From the NCBI RefSeq assembly GCF_905171765.1, contig NC_053390.1, forward strand, positions 307,648,984 to 307,712,983: a DNA stretch of 64,000 nt, in the 5' to 3' direction. The notes beneath the pieces are model-generated. The model did no database searches and was not told the origin of the DNA. It worked only from the letters and a program-made list of their open reading frames with translations. This DNA comes from Bufo bufo. Lineage: Eukaryota; Chordata; Amphibia; Anura; Bufonidae. Below, piece after piece: positions 9,036-21,329 of the stretch (within the stretch, counting starts at the first letter, position 1; each line of letters begins with the position of its first letter). Both the position numbers and the translations under genes were made by a program.

Positions 9036-11960
9036 TGTCGCAAAAAAAAAAGGCTTCAGAGAAAAACTAAAGATAACCTTATCATATGTACAAATTGATT
9101 CCACAAACAAAGGTAGCAGACCTCCCCCACAACTAAACTGGCGATGCTTACATGCTTCCAAAGGGGACCACAGGCACTATACCTAAACCTGTATAGACAT
9201 GTTTCTTACTACTAAATAGTCCGTACATAATATTACAAAATGTAAAACAGGATACTTAACTTGGTTGGATCATGCCCCAATGCAACAACTCCTACCTCTA
9301 TTCTCTTTAATATATACATTATACCCTTTCCTCTGAAATAGAAGAATTTTTTCGTTTTAACACACCTTCCCCCCAAGACCACTCTCATAAAGCGTATATC
9401 TGCTTGTTAATTCAACACACTACTAGATTTAAAAATCAACTGCTCACATACCCAACTCCTCTCAGAGAAAATTGCTTCCCCAGAAAGCTTAAACCAAACC
9501 AATTCTTCTGCTTTTATACTTAAATATTTGCCTGTTGCCAGACTAGCTCTCAGAACTCTCACACTCGGTTTTAGACTTTGATAAAGACTTTAAGCCTTTG
9601 AAAATGTTGTATAATGCTGCTTGCAGCACAATCCAGATATAGAATTTCTGTTATACTCTCGGCTTCTTATTCCAAAATCATGCACCATGATATAGATGAC
9701 GATTTTAGCTCGTATTATAAAAAAACTTACAACCTTAATTCTGAACCATCCATATTTCAACCTACAACTTTTCCAAATTGAAGATTTATTAAAATCTCTT
9801 CATCTTCCTGCTATTACTTCTGAACAACCTCACATCAGCCTCTATCACTTACTGAGATTTCCAGGGCCATACGTGGCCTAAAGTTGGGAGAAGCTCCAGG
9901 CCCTGATGGCTTCTCCAATGAATTTATTAAAACATTCAAACACCTTCTCCAGCATATTCATAACTTCTTCAGTCAAGCAATGGAGACCAAGTCCTTTCTG
10001 ACTGAAATGCTAGAAGCAACTATTCTTACTCTTCCCAAACCTTGGCAAACAGATTTCTTCTTATTCTACTGACTATTGTAAAAAATCACAGCCCCAGAAA
10101 TCTCACTGACTCATGTTAAAAAAATCCTTAGTCCCATATTTGTCCATGTTCCTTAATATAAGGTTAACGATATAAATGCTAGGGATCAACATTCCTCAAA
10201 CCCTTAAACAGTGGTTGATATCTTATTTTCCATATCAATTGTCCTCCAACTCTATTACATATTTGGGGATACAAATCACCACCTCTGTCACCAAACTGGT
10301 AGGAGCAAACTTTCCAACTCTATTATCCAAAATACAAATAGAATTAAATCATCTTCTACCTTTTGAACCAATCTGGAGTTGACCTATATACAATATTGAT
10401 ACTACCACATATCATGTACTATTTCAGCAAAACTCACAATTCTGATATCTCAATCAACATTTTCAACTTTACATAAACAAATGACAACCTTTATATAGAA
10501 CCGTCCGAGACAACATATCTCACTTGCCACTATGACCAAACATATGATGCATGAAGGTATGAGCCTTCTTGATCTCTATCACCACCATATTTACATTACA
10601 TTGACATTAGTCTAGACTAGAAAAGTATTCTCAGATTCCTCCGACAAATCATGAGTTTCCCTGAAATCCATTTTATTGCACGTATCAGATTAGAAAAGCT
10701 TTTTTTTTTTACTCTCCCCGACACAACAAAAACTTTCTTCTGTCATCTCCCCAGCAGTTCAAGTTTCTTTCCTGAACATTAGGATGCTCCGTGAACTTGG
10801 CATCTAGCCTCACTATGACTCTCCCTATATCATTCTACTCTCTATCCTTCTATATACCTATTATTAGTATTAGCTCCTGGTTAAATAAGGGCATTCACTA
10901 CATTTCACATCCTTTTTTTTTTTTTTTTTTACAATAGGTGTGCTTTTTCTCATACCTACAAGAGAAATACAATTTACTGGATTCTGATCTCTCTAAATAC
11001 ATTCATGTTAAGAATTTTCTCTCCCAAATCTCTTACTTCCACAAATCCCTTCCTTCTTTATTAGGAGACTTTCCTCAATCTACATCTTCCCTTAAAAGAA
11101 AATATACTAGTCAATATTACAAGCTATACGCAGGAGATTTGATTTTCCAATTAAATCTCCTTTACTTAAATGGGAGGGAGACTTTGATAAACAATTCAGC
11201 TGTAAGAAATGGGAACTGGCTGCTTGTTGGGCTCGCAGATCCATGTTGTGTGCTTCACACTGGGAGCAATACCAGAAATAACTTTTACGCTAGTAATATA
11301 CGACTTTGAGATTGTCTACTGTATACCCGATCACCTCCCAGAGGTGTTGGCGAGGCTGCAAAGACATGGCCTCTTTATATCATGTTTTGGAAATGTCCAC
11401 CTTTTTCTACCTTCTGTATTTAATACATTTTCTCAAGTAAACTCACATTCATATGAGCGATCATCCGAATTTGCACTCCTGCAGCCCTGCTCATTGTTAT
11501 AGGCGCACAGTACAGTGCTATGCCATATCTTACACTCAGCACATCTCTCCATTGCTAGGAACTGATCTCCACATATCCCATTCACCTTGGAAAAGTTTCC
11601 ACAAACTGTTTGAACGAGAGGATGTTAGCCAGCCGGAAAGGTAGGTTGGCGCCTTTGCACTGCCTGGGAATCCTGGCTCTCTTTTCATCTTTGGTGGATG
11701 GGATATGTGACCTGCATAGGTGGAGCCATACTATCTTTACATTTTCGAAGGGTGCTTTCCTTCATTCATTTATGTTTCTATATTATCCTCTTTACCTTTT
11801 CTATACCTTAATGTTGGTTTTCTTTTTCTTATATAAAAAATAACAAATTGGTACTCATGACCGTTTATGAATATCTCATTAGTGTACCATTATCTCTGAT
11901 GTCACTCGATTATATGTTTATTAAATCAAAACGTGAAACTTCTTGCTTATGATATTTTCT
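9036..11960 (+). pseudogene. L1 ORF2, endonuclease end to C-terminus, decayed
   Basis: Pieces of one L1 ORF2 follow in the expected order. 'LTWLDHAPM' (about 9260) is the endonuclease end. 'GEAPGPDGFSNEFIKTF' (9884) followed by 'MLEATILTLPKP' is the start of RT. 'NSITYLGIQITT' (about 10250) and 'GANFPTLLSKIQIEL' are the thumb region. 'GMSLLDLYHHHIY' (about 10560) and 'RCWRGCKDMASLYH' with 'FWKCPPF' (about 11340-11400) are the C-terminal Cys-rich block. The RT motif with the two aspartates is not legible between 10080 and 10170. Many stops and shifts are present, so this is an old copy. The 3' end is unclear, near the TTAA MITE at 11978. Confidence 0.75.
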
Positions 11961-11977
11961 ATGTTAACTTCCAATCC

Positions 11978-12393
11978 TTAAAGGGGTTATGCCATGATTG
12001 ATGTAAAAAAGCTAGAACCAGCCCTGTACCTGGCATGGATCCAGAGATCTCCACATTCACTGCTCCAATTGCTCTGCTAGATTATCTTCAGCTTGGCAGC
12101 TCAGGGGGCGTGTCCTTTCTGCTGCAGCTCTCTCCCTGTAACTGCCCCAGCTTCTAACAGAACATATGGCTGGTGGCAGATAAAGATTTCAACTGAGCGC
12201 GTTCGATCAGCTCAGTGAGACGGACAAAAAATAAGCAAAAGCAACAAACAGCAGGTGGCGCTATACAGATACATTTTATTGAATAGGTCACTGGCTATAC
12301 TAAATTTTTAATTACATGCTATTACAAACATATGCAGATCCAGGTGCTGGTTTGTAAAATGTAGAATATGATTAGTGACACAACCCCCTTTAA
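11978..12393. mobile_element. TTAA-flanked MITE (family B)
   Basis: TTAA lies at 11978-11981 and 12390-12393. The ends are aggggttatgccatgattg and the reverse of 'gtgacacaacccccttt'. The interior block 'aacagcaggtggcgctatacag' recurs in the composite element ending at 35503, which is a second member of the family. Confidence 0.8.
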
Positions 12394-12799
12394 ATTAAAA
12401 CTTATTGAAAGTCTTAGAGAAATCCTCTGCACCTAGCTCAAGGGGGAGTGGCTTAATTGAAAAGAGGATGATTGAGTGGGAAAGGGGTGTGGCCTAAAAT
12501 TTTATTTTTTTTTGTGCTGAAATTGAACCACAATTTTGGCATAAAATTCTGTTGCAAAATAAGTCAACAAATAGCTGGTATAAAGTTAGACACATGTGTC
12601 TAGCCTGAAACACTGTGACAAATGTACTCTGAACACACTAAGTTTACATCATTTATGGGATCAGTAAATCTGCCCCACTGTATGACATTCCTGATTTTTG
12701 TGCAAAACCAAGAACGCTGTTCATTTTTGTAGGTTTAATTTGCGGTATTTGTCCAGCCGATTCTCTGCATATTTTCTGGGTTGTGGCCGAATCTCCTCT
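12394..12799. other. Repeat-like sequence forming the L1 target
   Basis: No gene is seen. The last 14 bp (12786-12799, gccgaatctcctct) are the left copy of the L1 target-site duplication. Phrases such as 'gatcagtaaatctgccccac' (12660-12677) are shared with other dispersed repeats in the window. Confidence 0.5.
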
Positions 12800-14004
12800 T
12801 TTATTTTTTTAATAGTCTTTATTTAAAGCTTTCTTTTTTTTCAAAAAAGACATGAAAAACCGACTTACAACACGGTTTCAAGACTAGAGTTGACAGCATC
12901 ACTTGTACATGCTCAATATTTGTGTACATCATAACGATACTTCGTTACATACTCTTATTTAACAACATTAGTACATATCAGTTTACGGATTGTTATTCAG
13001 CTTCATCAACTCCAGAAGTGATACCCCATCCACTCACACACCACAGCGCTGCAGTTCCTCTTCCTTCAACTAGTTATTGTAAATGGTCAATCATTGAAGG
13101 CTCTGTCTATTTTCCGCTCCCAACGGCGGTCTATTGCTAATGGGATCGGCCTAGCAACTACCATATGTTGAGAGGTCTGGCCTACACCTCCCACCCCTGG
13201 CCATTGACTGATTGTCTCCCTCAATCCTAAATGATCACTGAACTGGCTCTCAACCAAGGTCCCCAGATTTTTTCAAATTTTTCGGCATTCCCCCTCTCTA
13301 TAAAGGTCAATTTGTACATTGGTAGAGCCGCATTTATAATCTGAGTCCAGTGTTGAACTGACGGGACTGCCGGAGGCTTCCAATGCAGCAGAATGGATTT
13401 CCTGGCATAAAACATCAAGAGTCGATAAAGTATCCTAGCGTATTTTGTTTGGATCAGATCATTTATCAATCCTAACAGACTATTCTCTGGGGAGCAGACT
13501 GCTGGTAGACCCAATTTCTCATTGAGGAACCCATGAATTTCCAACCAATACTCTGCTATCACTGGGCAATTCCAAATCATATGAATCAGGGTTTCCCTAT
13601 CATGGTCACATCTAGTACATTGAGCACTGTCTAACCTACGCATCTGTTCCAGTCTGACAGGTGTCAGATATGTGCGATGTAGCCATTTAGTCTGAATTAA
13701 TTGATCTCTGGCACTAATTACCGTATTTCTCCAATTATATGTTAGTTCTTTTTCATGTCTATCCTCTAGTTGCGGAATGTCTACCTTCCATCTAGTCAAA
13801 GATTTGGATAACGGTGATAGGGCCTGCAACGTAAGCTCCATGTAAAAAGAAGACACTGGTTTACACACCTCTTTTTGTCTTGCAATCTTTTCAATAGAGC
13901 TATATTCAAGCTGAATCGGATCCTTGCCAAATTGTGTTTTACATGCGTGCCTGAGTTGGAAGTATCTAAATAGGCCAGATTGTGGGATCTGAAACTCCTC
14001 TCTG
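12800..14004 (-). mobile_element. 5'-truncated L1-type LINE with poly(A) and TSD
   Basis: It reads on the minus strand from an ORF2 C-terminal part to a 3' end rich in A (plus strand 'tttatttttttaatag' at 12800). It is flanked by gccgaatctcctct (12786-12799) and gccggatctcctct (14005-14018), a 14-bp duplication with one mismatch. This is a textbook target-primed insertion, and it landed in another repeat. Confidence 0.88.
13227..14004 (-). pseudogene. L1 ORF2 C-terminal domain, long open frame
   Basis: An open frame of about 258 codons lies within the inserted L1; the open reading continues by chance to 14027 in flanking DNA. It reads 'SGLFRYFQLRHAC', then 'WRNTVISARDQLIQTKWLHR', 'CTRCDHDRETLIHMIWNCP' (the Cys/His block C-x2-C-x7-H-x4-C), 'YWLEIHGFL' and 'YARKSILLHWKPP'. 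This is the C-terminal part of L1/Tx1-clade ORF2, which binds RNA and follows the RT domain. No RT or endonuclease is present, because the insertion is 5'-truncated. The uninterrupted frame suggests a much younger copy than the + strand L1 next to it. Confidence 0.85.
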
Positions 14005-14105
14005 GCCGGATCTCCTCTGGTCCCCATTATAATTAATGGGGTTAGCGGGCATTCAGATAGCGTCCAGCAATGCCAGATCTCTTTACCGCTAGTGTGAAAC
14101 TAGCC

Positions 14106-14565
14106 TTAGGCTAGTTTCACACTAGCGTTAAAGTTGTCTGGTATTGAGTTCCGTCATAGGGGCTCAATACCGGAAAAAAAACGCTTCCGTTTTGTCCCCA
14201 TTCATTGTCAATGGGGACAAAACTGAACTGAAGGGAACGGAATCCTCCAAAATGCATTCCGTTCCGTTCCCAGAACGAAGAGAAAACCGCAGCATGCTGC
14301 AGTTGTCTTTCCGCCCTGGGATGTGGAGCAAAAAGGATCCGTCATGACCCCCAATGCAAGTCAATGGGGATGGATGCGTTTTCTCTGCCACAATAGAAAA
14401 CAATCTGTCCTCCATTGACTTTCAATAGAGTTCAAAACTGATCTGTTTTGGCAATGTTAAATAAATGTTAAAGATAATACAACCGGATCCGTTCAGGCGG
14501 TTGTATTATCTGTAACGGAAGCGTTTTTGCTGGACCAAAAAAACGCTAGTGTGAAAGTACCCTTA
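14106..14565. mobile_element. MITE with 'ggctagtttcacactagcg' ends
   Basis: The ends aggctagtttcacactagcg and cgctagtgtgaaagtaccctta are inverted. A separate right end of the same type (ccgctagtgtgaaactagcctta) finishes at 14107, so two elements abut with a shared 'tta'. Confidence 0.75.
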
Positions 14566-15450
14566 CAGAGATGTGAATAAGGACTTAATTATGTACTATA
14601 TAATCACCTAGAAGCAACACTTTCATTAGTATCATAACAGAAAGGCCAAAACGATGAATGGATCCTACAGACAGGAGAACTATAAAGAAATACATTTACA
14701 GGAAAAAATCCCTCCCAAACTTGCTCTCACTATTCTATTCATAAGTACAAGCAAGTAAACCTAATAACATAAAAAGTGAACTGCATCAATTAAAGGAAAT
14801 AATGGGGCTGTATGATAAGTTTGGTGCATCTTTGGACACTTCTAAAACGTTATGCCACCTCTGAGCTTGATTTTACCCCAGTTTGTTTTGCTCCAAAATT
14901 TTAGCGCAATGTGGCACATTATAAGCCATACTCTTTCCTCTAAGCCTAACCCCAACATCTAAAACCTATGAATACATTTAAGGTTCAAGGGATGTACTCC
15001 AGGATTTGACGCAAACTGAGCTGGAATTCAGGTGCATTTAGCCTAGTAAATCTTCCCCACTGTATATATAATCTTCCTAAACTGTAAATGTATATAAACC
15101 AATGCTATTTTCCAATCCTTCATTTCACATTGGGTTATGAGTTATGGCAGAAAACTGATTATTTGGTACAAATATACCATGAAGAACAATTTCTAGGTAC
15201 ACTTCATAAGCATATACTATTATGTAGAAGGTTTTTTTCTTACATATGATTGGACATGGGTGAAAAGATAAAGCTGTATTTGAGCTGTGAAATTTGTCTA
15301 GTACAGAACTTTTTTTTGTACAGACCTTGTGACCATGTTCCTTCTCACTATAAATGCGATCGTATGCCTTTATACACAGTTGTACAATTCAGTTTCCTTC
15401 TTGGCCCATTCGTTTTCTAGCTGGGCATCATTCTACATTTCTTTTCACAG
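14566..15450. other. Upstream flank or 5' intron of THTPA
   Basis: No coding exon is recognised. About 14800-15062 resembles a repeat fragment ('gataagtttggtgcatc' to 'gtaaatcttccccac'). The last 20 bases (ttctacatttcttttcacag) form a polypyrimidine tract and AG acceptor for the first THTPA coding exon, so a non-coding 5' exon must lie farther upstream; I could not place it. Confidence 0.5.
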
Positions 15451-15452
15451 AA

Positions 15453-17277
15453 ATGTCTCCCTCTTCACAATTACCTGGCCTCATCGAGGTGGAACGCAAG
15501 TTTGTCCCAGGACCAGATGTAGAAATAAAACTGTGCGCACTAGGGGCAAAGCTGCTTGAAGAGATAACGTTTCGAGACTCTTACTATGATAGCCCTGATC
15601 TACGCCTGACACTGAATGACATGTGGCTGAGAAGGAGGGGAGACAGTTGGGAATTAAAGCACCCACCACAACGAGGAGCCAAAGGCCTTAAAGGAGCTTC
15701 CACACAATACATGGAGCTTACTTCTGAAGATGATATTATTCGCAGAGTTAGTGAAGAGCTGGGTGTCCCTTGTCCACTCAACATAGAATCTTTTGGATTA
15801 AATGAATTTGCCAGTTTTGTGACACGCAGGCGCAGGTTCCTGTTGCCTCTTGCTGAAAACTCAGATCCTAAAGTTGTTGTTGACCTCGATGAGGCGGATT
15901 TTGGTTTTACAGTAGGTGAAGTGGAAGTCCTTGTAAAAACGCAGGAAGAAGTTGAAAATGCTTTCAAGAAGGTGGAAGAAATCTGTAGACTACTAGGTAA
16001 GATAAAATGGGAATAGATATATAAATGCACATTAAAGTGGTTGCCTATTGTTGCTGTTACTAAGGCATGATGGGACTAAGTCCTGACCACCAGGTGGTTC
16101 CATTTATGTACAATAACTGTCCAGAGTAAATGCACAAAGGATAAATGAGAAGATACAGTATATGTGAACTTTTATTACCTATACATCAAAACTATTAATG
16201 TTTCCTAAATTGTAGCTTGTAAGTGACCATCCTCAGGTCTGTTCTACTGTACTGTGCAATCCAATGTATGAACCAAATCATTCATAGTACTTACCGTAGT
16301 TGTAACGGTGTGAACAACTTGAGATTGTAACAAATCATTATCTTTAGATACAAAAGTTGTATCTTCTGAATGACACATAAATCTCTTTCCTGCCCAGTCT
16401 TCTTTGCAAAATTCACAATGCCTACAAAAATAGAATATAAAAGTGAGGAAAAAAATAATTTCACATTTCTTGCTAAAATCATTGTAAAATCTGTATTATG
16501 TCCAAAACATGAAAGTAGATTCTTATCTATAGTGCTGTAGGCTCGGTACACAATGCATGACAGCCTTGTGCTCAGCATATCGTCTGGGAGGGCTCCCAGC
16601 ATATACTGTATGTTAAACATATCCACAGGGCTCCATTTACCCGACACAGCCCAAGAGTTCTTTTGACCTCCGACCGGTGGTATTCCTTGTCACATCTGTT
16701 TTCAGCTGTATAGGATAGCCAAGCAGAAGGATGAATTGTATGTTAAAATGTCAAAATCTTTGAGTACATATAATGTATTGTATAACTTTTATCAGTTTTT
16801 GGGTGGGAGATGGGTGTTAGTCCCCAAGCTACTGTAGCAACCCATCAGAACTTCAGAGGGTCTGATGGAATGAGAGATGGAGCTTCCTCCCTCTAACCAC
16901 GTAGTTGCCATCATCTTCAACCCTGGCAGGGAAAGCCGGGTGCCAGCTGCATAACACTGCAATGTAATAGTACAGCGGCTTGTGCTTACTAGCCGCTTGC
17001 CATGATGCCACAAGGTAGAACAATATTAACTAGAGAGTCTAAATACACTAATGAAAATTAAAAAGGGAAACAGCATGCATTTAATTTTCAAAATGTTTAT
17101 GTTAATGGATCCGTTACTTGCTTATGTGCTAGTTCTGATTTTATTACTGTAGCTAACGTATCTTTCCCTATTGCAGGAGTATTCCGGGAGACACCAGTCC
17201 AGGGCAAAGTGTCTACGTTTCTCCAGATGAATCGTGCTGATCTTTACAGACAACTGTTGGAAGCCCATGTGATTTGA
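15453..17277 (+). CDS. thtpa: Thiamine triphosphatase (two coding exons)
   Basis: The enzyme hydrolyses thiamine triphosphate to thiamine diphosphate in the cytosol. Coding exons are 15453-15996 and 17177-17277, joined at a phase-1 junction inside a Gly codon, and give 214 residues (human about 230). The start MSPSSQLPGLIEVERKF is used because an acceptor (ttttcacag) ends two bases before it, so the in-frame upstream ATG at 15354 is intronic. The CYTH/triphosphate-tunnel motif E-x-E-x-K is Glu12, Glu14 and Lys16. The next blocks are 'FRDSYYDSPDLRL', 'WLRRRGDSWELK', 'ASFVTRRRRF' and the acidic strand 'VVVDLDEADFGFTVGEVE'; these arginines and acids bind phosphate and Mg2+ in the family. Exon 2 ends ...LLEAHVI. 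NGDN follows at 41.6 kb on the other strand, as near neighbours in human. No defects are seen. Confidence 0.96.
15997..17176 (+). other. thtpa: THTPA intron
   Basis: The donor is G|gtaag at 15997 and the acceptor ctattgcag ends at 17176. A 118-codon minus-strand frame inside it (16291-16647) shows no motif and is taken as chance. Confidence 0.9.
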
Positions 17278-17330
17278 TCTTTGTATGGACTGAATACAGG
17301 AAAAGTCTACTGGACACTCCATTGTACTGT

Positions 17331-17364
17331 AATAAATAAAGCTGTGTGTGTTGTCTAGAATAAA
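17331..17364 (+). terminator. THTPA polyadenylation signals
   Basis: Overlapping AATAAA hexamers (aataaataaa, 17331-17340) lie 54 bp after the stop codon and are followed by a GT-rich stretch (gctgtgtgtgttgtc). A second AATAAA is at 17359-17364. Confidence 0.75.
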
Positions 17365-17623
17365 TGCCATGTATGTCAAGCAAGATAACAAGCCTTTCCA
17401 CTACAAATCACCTTTAAATAATCCTTGTAACAGCCTTACACTGTGAAGTTGCTAGATGTGTAATTCAGCCATACCTTTTTGTCTGGAATGATACTGACAA
17501 AGGAAAAAATTTCACTCCATTCCTTAATTGAGCATATGTCTAATAAAGGTGAGAACATCTCTTTGCCTAATTCACTATTTTGTGGCATAAGTCTGCACAA
17601 TATAATGGGACAATGGAGTTGAA

Positions 17624-17756
17624 GGGGTTGTCCTACTTTTTTTTTATATTAATGACCTATCCTAAGAATAGGTCATCAATATCACACCAGTGGATGGCCG
17701 ACTCCCAGCACCGCTGCCGATCAGCTGTTTAAAGAGACCGCAGCGCTTGTATGAGC
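17624..17756. mobile_element. TTAA-type MITE fragment ('gacctatcc' family)
   Basis: It begins 'gaaggggttgtcctac' and carries the palindrome 'gacctatcctaagaataggtc' followed by 'gccgatcagctgttt'. The same blocks occur at 19890, 48927, 50752 and 51310. Confidence 0.7.
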
Positions 17757-17962
17757 CTTAGGCCTCTTTCACACTGGCAAGTTTTCTGCGCGGGTGCAAT
17801 GCGTGAGGTGAACGCATTGCACCCGCACTGAATCCTGACCCTTTCATTTCTATGGGGTTGTGCACATGAGCGGTGATTTTCACGCATCACTTGTGCGTAC
17901 CGTGAAAATCGCAGCATGCTCGATACATGGATCGGATCCGCAAAACACATAAGGGACATCTG
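17757..17962. mobile_element. MITE, left half
   Basis: It starts ttaggcctctttcacactgg and shares 'gcgtgaggtgaacgcattgc' and 'cgtgaaaatcgcagcatgctc' with the MITE at 461. The right end is lost at the junction with the next repeat. Confidence 0.65.
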
Positions 17963-18072
17963 AATGGAGCCTTATAGGGGGGTGATCAATGACAGGGGGG
18001 TGATCACCCCATATAGACTCCCTGATCACCCCCCTGTCATTGATCACCCCCCTGTAAGGCTCCATTCAGACA
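17963..18072. repeat. Short foldback of 'gatcacccccctgt' units
   Basis: 'ggagccttataggggggtga' at the left pairs with 'cccctgtaaggctcc' at the right; the arms are about 45 bp around 'ccccatatagactccctgat'. Confidence 0.75.
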
Positions 18073-19802
18073 TTTTTTTGGCCCAAGTTAGCGGAAATAT
18101 TTTATTTTTTTCTTACAAAGTCTCATATTCCACTAACTTGTGTCAAAAAATAAAATCTCACATGAACTCACCATACCCCTCACGGAATCCAAATGCGGAA
18201 AATTTTTTAGACATTTATATTCCAGACTTCTTCTCACGCTTTAGGGCCCCTAGAATGCCAGGGCAGTATAAATACCCCACATGTGACCCCATTTCGGAAA
18301 GAAGACACCCCAAGGTATTCTGTGAGGGGCATATTGAGTCCATGAAAGATTGAAATTTTTGTCCCAAGTTAGCGGAAAGGGAGACTTTGTGAGAAAAAAA
18401 AATAAAAATCCATTTCTGCTAACTTGTGCCAAAAAAAAAAAAATTCTATGAACTCGCCATGCCCCTCATTGAATACCTTGGGGTGTCTTCTTTCCAAAAT
18501 GGGGTCACATGTGGGGTATTTATACTGCCCTGGCATTTTAGGGGCCCTAAAGCGTGAGATGAAGTCTGGGATCCAAATGTCTAAAAATGCCCTCATAAAA
18601 GGAATGTGGGCCCCTTTGCCCACCTAGGCTGCAGAAAAGTGTCACACATGTGGTATCGCTGTACTCAGGAGAAGTTGGGCAATGTGTTTTGGGGTGTCAT
18701 TTTACATATACCCATGCTGGGTGAGAGAAATATCTTGGTCAAATGCCAACTTTGTATAAAAAAATGGGAAAAGTTGTCTTTTGCCAAGATATTTCTCTCA
18801 CCCTGCATGGGTATATGTAAAATGACACCCCAAAACACATTGCCCAACTTCTCCTGAGTACGGCAATACCACATGTGTGACACTTTTTTGCAGCCAAAAT
18901 GTGTGACACTTTTTTGCAAAGGGGCCCACATTCCAAAGAGCACCTTTCGGATTTCACCGGCCATTTTTTTACAGATTTTGATTTCAAACTACTTCGCACG
19001 CATTTGGGCCCCTAAAATGCCAGGGCAGTATAACTACCCCACAAGTGACTCCATTTTGGAAAGAAGACACCCCAAGGTATTTCGTGATGGGCATAGTGAG
19101 TTCATGGAAGTTTTTATTTTTTGTCACAAGTTAGTGGAATATGAGACTTTGTAAGAAAAAAAAATAATAAAAATAAAAAAATAAAAAAAAATAAAAAATA
19201 AATCATCATTTTCCGCTAACTTGTGACAAAAAATAAAAAGTTCTATGAACTCACTATGCCCATCAGCGAATACCTTAGGGTGTGTACTTTCCGAAATGGG
19301 GTCATTTGTGGGGTGTTTGTACTGTCTGGGCATTGTAGAACCTCAGGAAACATGACAGGTGCTCAGAAAGTCAGAGCTGCTTCAAAAAGCGGAAATTCAA
19401 ATTTTTGTACCATAGTTTGTAAACGCTATAACTTTTACCCAAACCATTTTTTTTTTTACCCAAACATTTTTTTTATCAAAGACATGTAGAACAATAAATT
19501 TAGAGAGAAATTTATATATGGATGTCGTTTTTTTTGCAAAATTTTACAACTGAAAGTGAAAAATGTCATTTTTTTGCAAAGAAATAGTTAAATTTCGATT
19601 AATAACAAAAAAAGTAAAAATGTCAGCAGCAATGAAATACCACCAAATGAAAGCTCTATTAGTGAGAAGAAAAGGAGGTAAAATTAATTTGGGTGGTAAG
19701 TTGCATGACCGAGCAATAAACTGTTAAAGTAGTGTAGGTCAGAAGTGTAAAAAGTGGCCTGGTCATTAAGGGTGTTTAAGCCCTGGGGGCTGAGGTGGTT
19801 AA
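18073..19802 (-). mobile_element. Long non-coding TTAA-type repeat with internal inverted duplications
   Basis: The right end is TTAA (19799-19802), reading inward on the minus strand ccacctcagcccccaggg, then 'gaccaggccactttt'; the latter is shared with the element at 26354. The interior repeats a block ('ccagggcagtata', 'gacaccccaaggtat', 'aagttagcgg') several times in both orientations, for example around 18240, 18510, 19020 and 19310. The left end is unclear. The small open frames inside are copies of these blocks, not genes. Confidence 0.6.
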
Positions 19803-20756
19803 CTATCCTAATTCATTGCCAAAAGTGAATCTCAATAAAATTGACTTGTCAGAGTATTATAATGACTAGAGAACTGCTCAATCAATTACCAATACTTTTT
19901 AACTGATAAGCTATGCTCTGGCTTGGTCATCAGTATCTGATAGGTGACGATCTGAAACCAGGGACCTCCGACGATCAGTTCTTTGGGAAGGCACCGACGC
20001 TCCTTTGAGCACTGTGGCCTTCTCGCAACTTACCATGCACAGCGCCATACATTGTATAGCAGCTGTGCTTGGTATTGCAGCTCAGATGAATGGGGTTGAG
20101 CTGTGCCTAGGTCATGTCACTGATGAACTTGACGTCATGTGCCTAGGGAAAGCTGTGAGAAGGCCATGGTGAGATCAAACAGCTGATCAGCAGGGGTCCC
20201 ACTTGTTTGAACCCCACTGATCAGACACTGATGACCTACCCCATTGGATAGGTCATAAGCAGGGCCGGTTTTAGACAAAGTGTGACCCGGGGCAAAATTT
20301 ATAAGTGGGGCCCAAAATCCTGAAATATTGGACCTGACATGATTTTGAAGGCACAAACAGCGGTTGCAACCACAGCAGCTGATTGTAGACTGCCACATTG
20401 TATCTCTTTTCCACTGTAAGCAGAATCTGCATCAGGCTTTTTTGGATGTGTTTTTTCTGATGCATTTTATAACACACTTTTTGATGCAGTTTTGCTGTGG
20501 ATTTTCATTAATGCCCATTTTCAAAGGGAATTCTGGACATGGAACCCACATGAAGAATGGCCAGGTCAGTTCATTTTTTTTTCATGGTGCAGTTTATAAA
20601 ACCACAGGCAGAAAAAAAAGGGGTTGTCCTATTCAGGAGGGAGAGCACAATGTGCATGCATGGTCATCCTCCATTATGCTATAAGTGTTCTGTAAATAGC
20701 TGATCACTGGCAATTCCATAGCAGTGAATGAAGATAATGCTGCGCATGCACACTGT

Positions 20757-21003
20757 TATGGGGGAATCTATGGATGACACACTGTTATGGGGGGGGGGGG
20801 ATCTGTGGATGACACTGTTATGGGGGGATCTGTGGATGACACTCTGTTATGGGGGGGGAATCTGTGGATGACACACTGTTATGGGGGGGATCTGTGGATG
20901 ACACTCTGTTATGGGGGGGATCTGTGGATGACACTCTGTTATGGGGGGGATCTGTGGATGACACTCTGTTATGGGGGAATCTGTGGATGACACACTGTTA
21001 TGG
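20757..21003 (+). repeat. Minisatellite, about 30-bp unit (ttatgggggatctgtggatgacac)
   Basis: About eight units of 29-36 bp vary in G-run length (5 to 12 G). The same unit occurs at 54712-55035. The open frame across it is an artefact of the period. Confidence 0.9.
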
Positions 21004-21066
21004 CCACAATGTGTGACATAGCTTTACAGATGCTTTTATTAGCAGTCCTGGTCTGCTCCCCCCAAG

Positions 21067-21170
21067 TACTGTGGGGGGGGGGGGGGGGGGGAGACACTGC
21101 TAATTTGGACGTCAAGTTCTTAATCTATACTCCAATGCCCCCCCCCCCCCCAAAAAAAAATACCGTAAAT
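21067..21170. repeat. Long G run and C run
   Basis: An uninterrupted run of about 20 G near 21070-21090 is followed about 50 bp later by a run of about 13 C (21137-21150). Both are prone to slippage and could form quadruplexes. Confidence 0.85.
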
Positions 21171-21329
21171 AAAAAAATTAACAATGCAGACCACCTAAAC
21201 AATGCTTCAATAGTTTAACTAGAGCCCTCTATGGCCCAGACAGCCTGCGGTAATTGAATGCAGCACGGCCACATCACAAGCACACTGTTTGGTGGTGTAC
21301 TAAAAGTGCTGCAGACCTAGCTCTAACTG

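Noticed and set aside
15354..15452. Upstream in-frame ATG for THTPA
   Set aside because: This stretch ends in a polypyrimidine tract and cacag acceptor and has no homology to the family; translation should begin at 15453.
16291..16647. 118-codon minus-strand frame in the THTPA intron
   Set aside because: No recognisable domain, no splice context, and normal codon noise for AT-rich intron DNA.
18250..19333. Many overlapping short frames with 'MPGQYKYPT' and similar
   Set aside because: They are copies in both strands of an internal duplicated block in a non-coding repeat.
20787..21218. Frames with repeated 'GDLWMTLCYG'
   Set aside because: Minisatellite translation, same reason.
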